Shown here in pieces: positions 18,169 through 26,540 of a stretch of DNA of 64,000 nucleotides; within the stretch, counting starts at the first letter, position 1; each line of letters begins with the position of its first letter. Under the pieces are notes generated by a model that was not told the DNA's origin, searched no databases, and saw only the letters and a list, made by a program, of their open reading frames with translations. The DNA lies in NCBI GenBank assembly GCA_016709495.1, contig JADJMS010000006.1:225874-289873 (forward strand), given 5' to 3'. This DNA is from Candidatus Dechloromonas phosphorivorans (GTDB lineage Bacteria > Pseudomonadota > Gammaproteobacteria > Burkholderiales > Rhodocyclaceae). A program made the translations under genes and the position numbers.

Positions 18169-18780
18169 ATGGCAACCAAACCGGGCGAACGCCGTCTGCA
18201 AATCCTGCAAACCCTGGCCAGCATGCTGGAAACTCCAAAAGGGGAGAAAATCACCACCGCCGCCCTGGCGGCCAAACTTGATTGTTCCGAAGCCGCGCTT
18301 TACCGCCACTTTGCCAGCAAAGCGCAGATGTTCGATGGGTTGATCGAATTCATCGAACAAAGCCTGTTCGGCGTCATCAACCAGATCACCTCTGAAGAGT
18401 CAGAAGGGCTCAAACAAGTCGAGCAAATTATCAGCCTGCTACTGCGCTTTGCTCAAAAAAATCGCGGCATGACCCGCGTCCTGATTGGCGATGCGCTAGT
18501 CAATGAAAACGAGCGCCTGCAAACACGGATCAACGCCTTGCTCGACAAGGTTGAAGCAGCACTCAAGCAGGCCTTGAGAATTGCCGCGACACAGGAAAAC
18601 CTGAAAGCCGATGCCGACTTCGGCGCCCTCGCCAATCTACTGCGCTGTTACGCAATGGGCCGCTGGGAGCAATATGCCCGTAGCAGCTTTGGCCGCGAGC
18701 CACTGGCGCAGTGGCAACAGCAATGGCCGATGCTTTATTTCGCTTGCCTGTCGCAATCCGGTACGCCAGGCAGCACCTGA
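18169..18780 (+). CDS. slmA: nucleoid occlusion factor SlmA
   Basis: 203 residues, TetR fold. The helix-turn-helix lies at about residues 28-55 (ITTAALAAKLDCSEAALYRHFASKAQMFDGLI). The C-terminal part (RFAQKNRGMTRVLIGDALVNENERL) is characteristic of SlmA, which binds chromosomal sites and blocks FtsZ over unsegregated DNA. Preceded by a good AGGGG ribosome-binding site. Its position after argB is standard in this group. Confidence 0.93.
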   Translation: MATKPGERRLQILQTLASMLETPKGEKITTAALAAKLDCSEAALYRHFASKAQMFDGLIEFIEQSLFGVINQITSEESEGLKQVEQIISLLLRFAQKNRGMTRVLIGDALVNENERLQTRINALLDKVEAALKQALRIAATQENLKADADFGALANLLRCYAMGRWEQYARSSFGREPLAQWQQQWPMLYFACLSQSGTPGST

Positions 18781-18784
18781 GTCC

Positions 18785-19560
18785 TTAGCACTTTAGATAC
18801 TCGGCGGCATCCAGCGCAAAATAGGTCAGAATGCCATCAGCCCCTGCGCGCTTGAAGGCCAGCAAGCTCTCCAGCACACAAGCCTTTCATCGAGCCAGCC
18901 GTTCTGCGCTGCAGCCTTGAGCATCGCGTACTCGCCGCTCACCTGATAAGCGTAGGTCGGTACCTTGAATTCATCCTTGACCCGCCTAACGATGTCCAGA
19001 TACGGCATACCGGGCTTGACCATGACCATGTCAGCGCCCTCGGCCAAATCCAGCGCGACTTCTTTCAGCGCCTCGTCGGTATTGGCCGGATCCATCTGGT
19101 AGGTGTATTTGTTGCCTTTGCCCAAATTGCCCGCCGAACCAACAGCATCGCGGAAGGGGCCGTAAAATGCTGAGGCATACTTGGCCGAATAAGCCAGAAT
19201 CCGGGTATAAATCTGCCCAGCCTGATTCAATTCAGCACGAATACGCCCGATACGGCCATCCATAAATGCCTCTTCCGCTCCCAAAGTTTTCAGCGAAGAA
19301 TCAATCACCGGAAACAAGGCCAGCGCCGGAATTCCCAAATTGACTGCACGCTCAGCCGTTTTCAACAAAATATCCAGCGACTGCCGCTCGACACCGGGCA
19401 TAGAGCCAACTTTTTCGATCCGCCCTTCACCTTCGAGCACAAAAACCGGATAAATAAAGTCGTCGACCGTAACAACTGACTCCCGCATCAAGCGGCGGGA
19501 AAAATCATCACGCCGCATCCGGCGCATACGGGTTTCAGGAAAATTACCGGTGGCAGTCAT
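18785..19560 (-). CDS. hemB: delta-aminolevulinic acid dehydratase, frameshifted and shortened at N-terminus in this copy
   Basis: Porphobilinogen synthase of haem synthesis. Recognisable landmarks: RMRRMRRDDFSRRL at the N-terminus, ALFPVID, FYGPFRDAVGS, MVMVKPGMPYLDIV (Schiff-base lysine region) and YQVSGEYAMLKAAAQNGWL. Near 18880 the frame breaks: one base is missing in a GTGGTG context. The remainder (LESLLAFKRAGADGILTYF, ending AAEYLKC) continues in the next frame to a stop at 18785. The reconstructed protein is about 258 residues, shorter than the usual 330, so an internal deletion (around the zinc or metal loop) is also possible. A copy of the repeated word encodes VVTVDD near the start. 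Confidence 0.85.
19441..19473 (-). repeat. dispersed GTTACGGTCRAC element, exact core
   Basis: Core GTTACGGTCGAC on the minus strand at 19462-19473, followed by TTTATTTAT and GTTTTTG. Inside hemB, sense, read Val-Thr-Val-Asp. Confidence 0.85.
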
Positions 19561-19686
19561 GCGTCAACCTCAAAATATTTATTAAAAAATTTTCAATCAA
19601 CTCGGAACTTTTGACTTTGACCCACGTCAGAGTCAGCAGATGGCACGCGCTATCTCCCGCTTCACCTCCCTGAGCGGGTGCCTTGA

Positions 19687-20355
19687 CTACGTTAAGGCAT
19701 TTTTTGCCCCCGGACCCCCCTTATCCGGGGGCCCTTTATTTTCACGCTTCTTGATTTCAATATCCAGCCAACCAGCCAACACTGTTTCGCACTCCTCGAC
19801 GCCGGTTTTCTTGAGACTGGAAAAAAGCTGAACAGTGTAAAGCGCGGCATCCCCCCAAGTTGCCACCTCGGCCTTAACCGAACGCAAAGACTTGGTTTGC
19901 TCCTGCCGACTTAATTTATCCGCCTTTGACAACATGATGTGAATTGGCCGCCCGGTTGGACGAAACCAGTCGATCAGGCGCAAATCAAGATCAGTCATGG
20001 GCCGCCGGATATCCATGATGACCACCAAGCCGGCCAGTTGCTCGCGCTGGTTCAGGTAAGGACCAATCAGCCCCTCCCATTGCGCGCGAATCGCTTCAGG
20101 TGCTTTGGCATAACCATAACCTGGCAAGTCGACAAAATACTTGCCCTCGGCCAAGGTAAAATAGTTCAAATGCTGCGTGCGGCCAGGTGTTTTACTGACA
20201 TAAGCCAGACGAACACGACCCGCAAGCGTATTGATAGCAGAAGATTTACCGGCATTGGAACGTCCGGCGAAAGCGACTTCGCGTACGGAATCCTGCGGCA
20301 TATCACGGAGATTGGCGACGGTCGTTAAGAAAACGGCCTGTTGGAACAGTGGCAT
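19687..20355 (-). CDS. engB: ribosome biogenesis GTPase YihA/EngB
   Basis: 222 residues. G1 GRSNAGKSS (about residue 31), G2 around KTPGRTQ, G3 DLPGYG and G4 SKADK are all present. It acts in assembly of the large ribosomal subunit. ATG 20355 (MPLFQQAVFLTTV) is preferred to an upstream start because it matches family length. The last 15 residues (GPPDKGGPG...) are encoded by a strong hairpin (stem CCCCCGGA 19707-19714 with TCCGGGGG 19724-19731) and are probably an extension. Divergent from the cytochrome c4 gene. Confidence 0.93.
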   Translation of the reverse strand: MPLFQQAVFLTTVANLRDMPQDSVREVAFAGRSNAGKSSAINTLAGRVRLAYVSKTPGRTQHLNYFTLAEGKYFVDLPGYGYAKAPEAIRAQWEGLIGPYLNQREQLAGLVVIMDIRRPMTDLDLRLIDWFRPTGRPIHIMLSKADKLSRQEQTKSLRSVKAEVATWGDAALYTVQLFSSLKKTGVEECETVLAGWLDIEIKKRENKGPPDKGGPGAKNALT

Positions 20356-20463
20356 AAAAAACTCGGAAGACCCGCCAAGTGGGCGGCGAACTAATATAGA
20401 ATAGCAGGTTTGAAACTTCCGTTCCGGCCAAAGCGCCCACAAACGCGTACAAGGAGCTCAGAA

Positions 20464-21099
20464 ATGATTCGCACCACGGCAATGGCAATCCTTCTTGCCA
20501 CCAGCTTTATCGCCCACGCATCTGAACAAGCGCACGCCAAGGCAGACCCTGCCAAAGGCAAAGTTATCGCCGAAACTGTCTGTGTCGCCTGCCATGGCGC
20601 CGATGGCAACAGCGCAGCTTCAGCCAATCCGCATTTGGCTGGTCAGGTTGAGCAATACATTTACAAGCAATTGAAAAATTTTAAGGCGGTCGACGGCAAG
20701 CCGGCTGCGCGTAACAACGCCATCATGGGCGGCATGGCAGCACCGCTGTCCGATGAGGACATGAAAAACGTTGCAGCCTGGTTTGCCAGCCAGAAGTCCA
20801 AGCCGGCTGCCGCCAAGGATGAAACCAAGATTGCTCTGGGCCAAAAGCTCTGGCGTCAGGGTGACTTCAAGAAAGGCGTTCCCGCCTGTGCCGGCTGCCA
20901 CGGCCCGGCTGGTGCTGGCCTGCCAGCTCAGTACCCGAAACTGGCCGGCCAGTTCCCGGAATATACTGAAGCCCAGTTGAAAGCATTCCGCGTTGATGAG
21001 CGTGCCAATGACCCGGAAAAAATGATGCGCATGATTGCCGCCAAGCTTTCCGATGTTGAAATCAAGGCAGTTGCCGAATACGCAGCCGGTCTACGCTAA
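20464..21099 (+). CDS. cytochrome c4, di-haem
   Basis: 211 residues with a signal peptide (TAMAILLATSFIAHASEQ) and two c-type haem sites, CVACH (about residue 40) and CAGCH (about residue 143), each followed by a methionine ligand region (MGGMAAPL; MMRMIAAKL). Two similar domains make the family's typical duplicated cytochrome. Periplasmic electron carrier to terminal oxidases. AAGGAGCTC just upstream supports the ATG at 20464. A hairpin terminator follows. Confidence 0.92.
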   Translation: MIRTTAMAILLATSFIAHASEQAHAKADPAKGKVIAETVCVACHGADGNSAASANPHLAGQVEQYIYKQLKNFKAVDGKPAARNNAIMGGMAAPLSDEDMKNVAAWFASQKSKPAAAKDETKIALGQKLWRQGDFKKGVPACAGCHGPAGAGLPAQYPKLAGQFPEYTEAQLKAFRVDERANDPEKMMRMIAAKLSDVEIKAVAEYAAGLR

Positions 21100-21114
21100 G
21101 CAAATTTGACTCTG

Positions 21115-21142
21115 AAAAAGGCAGCTTCGGCTGCCTTTTTTG
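21115..21142 (+). terminator. Rho-independent terminator
   Basis: Stem GGCAGC / GCTGCC (21120-21125 and 21130-21135) around a stable TTCG loop, flanked by A-run and followed by six T. It ends the cytochrome c4 transcript. Confidence 0.85.
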
Positions 21143-21231
21143 TTTTTATAGTACTTTGGCTCTTGGCATAAACACGGGTCAGGGCTAGACTGAGCCGCAC
21201 AATTGCGCCCACTCACGCAGAGGAGACAAAT

Positions 21232-21663
21232 ATGAAAACGCTCAAACAGATGCTATCCGGCAAAAATCGTCAGCTCGCCGTCGTTGCCCCACGCGACACC
21301 GTGTTTCATGCCCTTTCCGTCATGGCAGCCAACGATGTAGGCGCTTTGCTGGTGCTTGATGGCGAACAACTGGTTGGCATTTTTTCCGAACGTGACTACG
21401 CCCGAAAAATCATTCTGCAAGGTAAAACATCCAAGGAAACCTTGGTCCGCGAAATCATGAGTGATAAGGTCGCCTACGTCACACCGGCCGCCACGCTCGA
21501 CGAATGCCGCGCCCTGATGACGGAAAAACATTTCCGCCACCTGCCGGTGCTGAATGAAGACGGCTCGGTCGCTGGCATGGTCTCGATTGGCGACTTGGTC
21601 AAAGAAACGATCAGCAGCCAGCAATTTTTGATTGCCGAGTTGGAACGTTACATCGCCGGCTGA
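21232..21663 (+). CDS. CBS domain protein
   Basis: 143 residues consisting of two CBS repeats: residues about 8-65 (ALSVMAANDVGALLVLDGE..GIFSERDYARK) and 75-130 (TLDECRALMTEKHFRHLPV). This stand-alone pair normally binds adenine nucleotides as an energy sensor. Ribosome-binding site GAGGAGA lies 8 bases upstream. The next gene (HDOD) starts 5 bases after its stop, so the two are probably co-transcribed. Confidence 0.85.
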   Translation: MKTLKQMLSGKNRQLAVVAPRDTVFHALSVMAANDVGALLVLDGEQLVGIFSERDYARKIILQGKTSKETLVREIMSDKVAYVTPAATLDECRALMTEKHFRHLPVLNEDGSVAGMVSIGDLVKETISSQQFLIAELERYIAG

Positions 21664-21667
21664 GACG

Positions 21668-22507
21668 ATGACAACCAGCAGTCCGCACTTCAAGATTCTC
21701 CAAGACATCGCCCGGGATCTCTCGGGCGATGTCAATTTTCCAACTTGCATGGATGCCGCCATACTGGTTCGCAACACGCTGCGTGATCCCTATGCCAATT
21801 TGACACGTGTCGTTCAAGTCATCGGTGTCGAGCCGCTCATTTCCAGCAAATTGCTAAAACTGGCAAACTCGGTGGCATTCAACCCTTCCGGCCAGACGGT
21901 TTCTGAGCTTTCTACCGCCATTAACCGCCTTGGCTTTGAGGCAGTACGCACTACGTCACTAGCCGTGGCAATGGATCAGATGCTCAAGTCGCGCAATCTG
22001 ACAGCTTTTGATGATATTTCACGTAACGCCTGGGAGCATTCACTGCGCGTTGCCGCAATTGCCCGTGTTCTGGCTCGCCGGATTGGTCGAATCAACCCGG
22101 ATGAAGCCATGCTCGCCGGACTGGTACACGATATCGGCATCTTTTATTTGCTCTATCGGGCCACTGAATATCCCGAATACCGCGAAAATCCATCCGCCAT
22201 CATCGAATTGATCTGCGGCTGGCATGAAGGCATCGGCGAAAGCCTGCTGCACATTCTCGGCCTTCCAGACCGCATTACCGATGCCGTGCGCGACCATGAC
22301 AGCCTGCAGAATGTTGAAAACCCCTGTTCCGTTCGCGATGTACTCTATTTCGCCAACCTGCTTGCCGGCTGGGACGCCGACTGGTTACCAGCCCCGGTCG
22401 ATGAGCAAGAAGCCGCCATCCGCGCCGCTGACCGTGACCGCTACGCCGATCTGGTTGCCGAAGCGGAAGAAGACATCGCCGAATTGCGTTCCGCACTCTC
22501 GGTTTGA
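21668..22507 (+). CDS. HDOD domain protein
   Basis: 279 residues. The HDOD domain covers about residues 20-215 (FPTCMDAAILVRNTLRDP, LKLANSVAF, AINRLGFEAVRTTSLAVAM, WEHSLRVAAIARVLAR, GLVHDIG). Unlike many HDOD proteins the His and HD residues of the HD superfamily are still present. Signalling or regulatory role by family; no output domain is attached. ATG 21668 is preferred over an upstream one that overlaps the CBS gene. Confidence 0.83.
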   Translation: MTTSSPHFKILQDIARDLSGDVNFPTCMDAAILVRNTLRDPYANLTRVVQVIGVEPLISSKLLKLANSVAFNPSGQTVSELSTAINRLGFEAVRTTSLAVAMDQMLKSRNLTAFDDISRNAWEHSLRVAAIARVLARRIGRINPDEAMLAGLVHDIGIFYLLYRATEYPEYRENPSAIIELICGWHEGIGESLLHILGLPDRITDAVRDHDSLQNVENPCSVRDVLYFANLLAGWDADWLPAPVDEQEAAIRAADRDRYADLVAEAEEDIAELRSALSV

Positions 22508-22546
22508 AACCGTAGCCTTCTTGGCCGCGGAATACACTCAAAAACA

Positions 22547-23210
22547 ATGAATCAACCTAGCCCCAGCCAACTCACACTGATCAAGCTCGCCATATTCATT
22601 CTGGCGCTTCTCCCGCTTGCCCGACTGGCATCTGTTACGGTCAACGGTGATTTTGGCCCGGATTTTATAGAGTACACAACGCTGGACCGGCACCTGGACG
22701 CTCAATCTCCTGCTGCTCACGCTCTGCATCTCGCCCTTACGGGCGCTCACCCAATGGCATTGGATTCTGCGTCTGCGTCGCATGCTCGGTTTATTCACCT
22801 TTGGCTATGCGCTGCTACATTTCCTGTCATTCATCGGTCTTGATCACAATTTTGATTTAACTGAGATTGCCCGCGACATTTTCAAGCGCCCTTACGTCAC
22901 CGTAGGTTTTGCTGCCTTTCTGATCATGCTGCCCCTTGCCGCAACCTCCAATCAGTTCGCGATCAAACAACTGGGCGGAAAACGCTGGCAAGAAGTGCAT
23001 CGCGGCATCTATCTGATCGCCATACTCGCTTGTGCACACTACCTCTGGCTGAGCAAAGCCGAAAACCTGATGTGGCCGATTGCCTATTCGGTGATTCTGG
23101 GCCTGCTGTTGCGCTGGAGGATTCGCGAACGGAAACGCAAATCCATGCCGCCAGTACCAAAAACGACAGACATCAAGCCCATCAAGTTTTACAAACAAAA
23201 ACCTGATTAG
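22547..23210 (+). CDS. msrQ: haem-binding membrane protein MsrQ (YedZ), frameshifted
   Basis: Membrane b-type cytochrome that passes electrons to the periplasmic methionine sulfoxide reductase MsrP. The N-terminal helix (LAIFILALLPLARL) is followed near 22685 by a one-base frame break. The next frame restores the conserved TGTWTLNLLLL, SPLRAL, FGYALLHFLSF and RPYVTVGFAAF segments through to 23210. No msrP gene is adjacent, which is unusual. A copy of the repeated word (SVTVNG) lies about 40 bases before the break. Convergent with bioC, overlapping by 4 bases. Confidence 0.83.
22634..22667 (+). repeat. dispersed GTTACGGTCRAC element, exact core
   Basis: Core GTTACGGTCAAC at 22634-22645, followed by ATTTT and ATTTTATA. 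Inside msrQ, sense, read Val-Thr-Val-Asn. Confidence 0.85.
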
Positions 23211-24097
23211 ATTTTTTTCTTGCGCAGGGCATCCAGGCTGACGATAGCCCGCCCATCCGTTGTTTGCTTCGGCGCCACTTTCCAGGCGTGACCATAAACC
23301 ACTTCAAAACTCGCCGGCAACTTGCCATCTGCACGCAAGGTTTCATAGCTAGCCCTGGCCTTCGCCCAAGCGGCACGCCCGGTCAATCCATGGCGACGCG
23401 CCTTCATGGCGCAACTCGAACCGGCTGACTGCAATTCGCGCAACAAATCATCAAAACTGTCGTAAGTCAGCTTGACCACTTCCATATCCATCACCGGATC
23501 GGCAAAACCACACTCGACCAGCATGTCACCGAGATCGTGCATGTCGATAAAGCGCTGGGTGTGGGCATAGCCATCGGCAAATGAAGTACGCAACTCCTTG
23601 AGCGTATCCGGCCCCAAGGTCGAGAACATCAGCAACCCACCGACATCGAGCACACGATGCGCCTCGGCCAAGGCCGGCAACGGATCATCCAGCCAGTGCA
23701 ATAATAAATTTGACCAGATTAAATCGGTCGACCGTGACAGCAGGGGTAATTTGGCTGCATTTGCGGCCAAAGGCATGACACCGCCAGTCGCACCAACGCC
23801 AATCCAGCGCTGCCAGGCCGGGCGCGCTGCACGCAGGCCGGCGAGCATTTGCGGCACCAGATCAACCGCAAGTTGCTGCGCAGCCGGATACCGCACCGCC
23901 AAATCTGGCAGGCTGGCACCACGGCTACAACCGAGATCAAGCACGCGCTTTGGTTCCACCCGGACGTAATCAAGGCGCTCCTGCATGCGGCGATCAATTT
24001 CACGGGCAAAAAAATCCCCTTCGCCGTAACGCCCTGCAATGCGGGAAAACGATTGCCGGACTTGCCGGCAATCCACAAACTGAGGCGCTTCGCTCAC
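23207..24097 (-). CDS. bioC: malonyl-[acyl-carrier protein] O-methyltransferase
   Basis: 296 residues, class I SAM-dependent methyltransferase. SAM motif VLDLGCSRG near residue 52, acidic loop LAVDLVPQML, then the BioC signature DLIWSNLLLHWLDDP and GGLLMFSTLGPDTLKEL. It methylates malonyl-ACP so that fatty-acid enzymes can build pimelate for biotin. Start ATG overlaps the bioB stop by ATGA, so it is translationally coupled. Confidence 0.93.
   Translation of the reverse strand: MSEAPQFVDCRQVRQSFSRIAGRYGEGDFFAREIDRRMQERLDYVRVEPKRVLDLGCSRGASLPDLAVRYPAAQQLAVDLVPQMLAGLRAARPAWQRWIGVGATGGVMPLAANAAKLPLLSRSTDLIWSNLLLHWLDDPLPALAEAHRVLDVGGLLMFSTLGPDTLKELRTSFADGYAHTQRFIDMHDLGDMLVECGFADPVMDMEVVKLTYDSFDDLLRELQSAGSSCAMKARRHGLTGRAAWAKARASYETLRADGKLPASFEVVYGHAWKVAPKQTTDGRAIVSLDALRKKKI
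23705..23738 (-). repeat. dispersed GTTACGGTCRAC element, one mismatch
   Basis: Core GTCACGGTCGAC (minus strand, 23727-23738; position 3 T to C), followed by ATTTAAT and AAATTTATTAT. In bioC, sense but in another frame (Leu-Ser-Arg-Ser-Thr). Confidence 0.7.
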
Positions 24098-25080
24098 ACC
24101 GCTTTCAGGCCAAGCCGCGCAAACAGGGCTTCATCACGCGCGACGTCCGGATTACCCGTGGTCAGCAAACGCTCGCCATAGAACATCGAATTGGCACCAG
24201 CCAGGAAGCATAGCGCCTGCAACTCGTCGGTCATTTCCTGACGGCCAGCCGAGAGGCGAACCCAGGAAGTCGGCATGGTGATACGAGCCGCCGCAATCGT
24301 CCGCACAAATTCAAACGGATCAATGCGTTCATTATCGGCCATTGGCGTACCGGGAATCGGCACCAGATTATTGATCGGCACAGACTCCGGCGGTTTTGGC
24401 AGGTTGGCCAACTGAACAATCAGCCCCGCGCGATTCTTGCGCGATTCGCCCATACCGATAATGCCGCCAGAACAAACATTGATCCCCGCCTCGCGCACCT
24501 GCTCCAGCGTATCCAGCCGGTCATCATGGGTGTGCGTCTTGATCACCTGACCGTAAAATTCCTTGTCGGTATCCAGATTATGGTTGTAATAATCCAGCCC
24601 GGCATCCTTCAACTTCTCTGCCTGACCTTCCTTCAGCATGCCCAGAGTCACGCAAGTCTGCATGCCAAGTGCCTTCACCTCACGCACCATATCCAGCACG
24701 CGGTCGAGATCGTTGTCTTTCGGGCCTTTCCAGGCGGCGCCCATACAGAAACGCGAAGCCCCTTTATCCTTTGCCGCCTGGGCGGCAGCAACCACCTCAT
24801 TCAACGGCATCAAGCGCTCACGCTCGGTATCCGTGTCATAGCGCGCAGACTGCGAGCAATAACTGCAATCTTCAGAACAACCACCGGTTTTCACCGACAA
24901 CAATGCTGAGCGCTGCACGGCATTCGGATCAAAGTTTTCTCGGTGCACGCCCTGAGCGCGCCAGATCAAATCCATGAACGGCATGTCGTAAATTGCCAAC
25001 ACATCATCAACACTCCACCGACGCGGCGCGCTGGATTGTGAAAGAGGGGCGACTTGGGCGAGAGAGCTGGCTTGTTGCAT
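24094..25080 (-). CDS. bioB: biotin synthase
   Basis: 328 residues, radical SAM enzyme. The 4Fe-4S cluster motif CSEDCSYC is at about residue 69, followed by SQSARYDT. The [2Fe-2S] ligands lie in later conserved positions (MQTCVTLGM; NVCSGGIIGMGE), and RITMPTSWVRLSAGR is the family's C-terminal strand. Catalyses sulfur insertion into dethiobiotin. First gene of bioB-bioC; divergent from comF. Confidence 0.96.
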   Translation of the reverse strand: MQQASSLAQVAPLSQSSAPRRWSVDDVLAIYDMPFMDLIWRAQGVHRENFDPNAVQRSALLSVKTGGCSEDCSYCSQSARYDTDTERERLMPLNEVVAAAQAAKDKGASRFCMGAAWKGPKDNDLDRVLDMVREVKALGMQTCVTLGMLKEGQAEKLKDAGLDYYNHNLDTDKEFYGQVIKTHTHDDRLDTLEQVREAGINVCSGGIIGMGESRKNRAGLIVQLANLPKPPESVPINNLVPIPGTPMADNERIDPFEFVRTIAAARITMPTSWVRLSAGRQEMTDELQALCFLAGANSMFYGERLLTTGNPDVARDEALFARLGLKAV

Positions 25081-25169
25081 GGAAGACCTTGCGTGAGAAA
25101 ATCAGGTAAATTGGTCAAAAACGGAGTGTTAAACGCACTCATAATTATGAATTATCAAGGACGCTATTA

Positions 25170-25883
25170 GTGCTGTCAATTTTACCCCAGCCAATACAAC
25201 TTGCTCTAAAGCAACTACAAACAAGCCTTTTACCGGGGAGTTGCCTGTTATGTAGCGCCGACAGCAGAAATCTTCTTCTATGTCCGAACTGCACAATAGA
25301 CTTACCACCTTTGCCGGAATACCGTTGCCCGCAATGCGGCGAACAAACCACGCACGGCGAGCGCTGCGGCACCTGCCTCAAAGATATGCCAGCCTTCGAG
25401 CACAGCCTTGCTTGTTTTCGCTATGACTTTCCTGTTGACCGTATCATTCATGCATACAAATACGGCCATCAACTCGCTGTTGCCAAATGGGCGGCAGAAA
25501 TCATGGTCAAACAACTTGTCAATAACTCCTATGATTTACTGATCCCCATGCCACTCCACCCGGATCGACTGCGCGAGCGTGGTTTTAACCAGGCCACAGA
25601 AATCGCTCGCTACGTTGCCAATAGCACAGGACAACTCCTCAATACAGTAGCACTAACCCGCTGCCGCGCCACCTCGCCTCAAGCTGAGTTGCCAATGAAA
25701 GAGCGTACCCGCAACGTGCGCGGCGCCTTTGAATGCAGCATTGACCTGAGCGGAAAGCGCGTGCTTCTAATAGATGACGTCATGACCACCGGCGCAACCC
25801 TCAGAGAAGCAGCGCGTGTCATCAAACTCCACGGCGCTACATATATAGATGTCGCCACCCTTGCCCGCGCCTATAAACACTAA
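25170..25883 (+). CDS. comF: ComF family phosphoribosyltransferase-like protein
   Basis: 237 residues. N-terminal zinc-finger region with CLLC, LCPNC and CPQCGE...CGTC, then the phosphoribosyltransferase fold with the PRPP-type loop VLLIDDVMTTGATL (about residue 200). Homologues (ComF/ComFC/GntX) are required for efficient natural transformation in several bacteria, probably handling incoming single-stranded DNA. GTG start with AAGGA 8 bases upstream. Its own coding sequence carries a one-mismatch copy of the repeated word. Confidence 0.9.
   Translation: MLSILPQPIQLALKQLQTSLLPGSCLLCSADSRNLLLCPNCTIDLPPLPEYRCPQCGEQTTHGERCGTCLKDMPAFEHSLACFRYDFPVDRIIHAYKYGHQLAVAKWAAEIMVKQLVNNSYDLLIPMPLHPDRLRERGFNQATEIARYVANSTGQLLNTVALTRCRATSPQAELPMKERTRNVRGAFECSIDLSGKRVLLIDDVMTTGATLREAARVIKLHGATYIDVATLARAYKH
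25413..25445 (-). repeat. dispersed GTTACGGTCRAC element, one mismatch
   Basis: Core GATACGGTCAAC on the minus strand (25434-25445; position 2 T to A), then AAA and GAAAA tracts. Antisense inside comF, coding for Pro-Val-Asp-Arg. Confidence 0.55.
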
Positions 25884-25897
25884 GAAGCAGAACAGCA

Positions 25898-26365
25898 ATG
25901 ATCGCCGTCGTCCTTTACCAGCCAGAAATTCCGCCCAACACCGGTAACGTCATCCGTCTCTGCGCCAATACCGGCGCCGAATTGCATCTCGTCGAACCAC
26001 TCGGTTTCAACTTTAACGACAAAGCGCTGCGCCGTGCCGGGCTCGACTACCACGACACCGCCCGCATCATTCGCCACGCCGATTGGCAAACTTGCATGAG
26101 AACACTCAGCGGGCGCCGAATGTTCGCCATCACCACCAAAGGCACCTGCAGTCCGTACGATATTAAACTAAGCGATAACGTCGTTTTCGTCTTTGGCCGC
26201 GAAACCAGCGGCCTGCCAGCCGAGATCATGGCCGAATTCAAAGCGGACCAACGCCTGCGCCTGCCCATGCTGCCTGATCAACGGAGCCTGAACTTGAGCA
26301 ATGCAGTAGCCGTTACGGTGTATGAAGCTTGGCGCCAATGTGGTTTCAATACACCACAAACTTGA
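25898..26365 (+). CDS. trmL: tRNA (cytidine(34)-2'-O)-methyltransferase
   Basis: 155 residues, SPOUT-class methyltransferase with the knotted C-terminus. Conserved blocks: VLYQPEIPPNTGNVIRLCANTG at the N-terminus, FGRETSGLPAE, LPMLPDQRSLNLSNAVAV. It methylates the wobble base of tRNA-Leu. Starts 14 bases after comF, so likely in the same transcript. Confidence 0.92.
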   Translation: MIAVVLYQPEIPPNTGNVIRLCANTGAELHLVEPLGFNFNDKALRRAGLDYHDTARIIRHADWQTCMRTLSGRRMFAITTKGTCSPYDIKLSDNVVFVFGRETSGLPAEIMAEFKADQRLRLPMLPDQRSLNLSNAVAVTVYEAWRQCGFNTPQT

Positions 26366-26371
26366 CCAGGC

Positions 26372-26389
26372 TGTTGCATCAGCGCAACA
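26372..26389. promoter_or_regulatory. dyad TGTTGC-N6-GCAACA
   Basis: Same arms as the dyads at 487 and 34902 but with a 6-base spacer. It is in the 175-base non-coding stretch before the porin gene. The different spacer makes a common regulator uncertain. Confidence 0.3.
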
Positions 26390-26540
26390 ACTCAACACAA
26401 AAGTTGTGTTCGACAACAAACATTGATTGCCCCGACACTCGCCTCTTTGCGACAATCCATTCAACTTCTCAATCCGAGAGGTAAAGCTTAATCGGCTCGC
26501 AAGATCAGATTAAAAACTAACCACTAAGGAGATTTTCAAG

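Noticed and set aside
19707..19731. Strong GC hairpin at the engB end as a terminator
   Set aside because: On the engB strand it is followed by A residues, not T. It is inside the open frame, so I only note it in the engB entry.
26312..26323. GTTACGGTGTAT in trmL, partial match to the repeated word
   Set aside because: Only the first 8 bases match, and they encode a conserved TrmL stretch (AVTVYEAW). No AT tracts follow.
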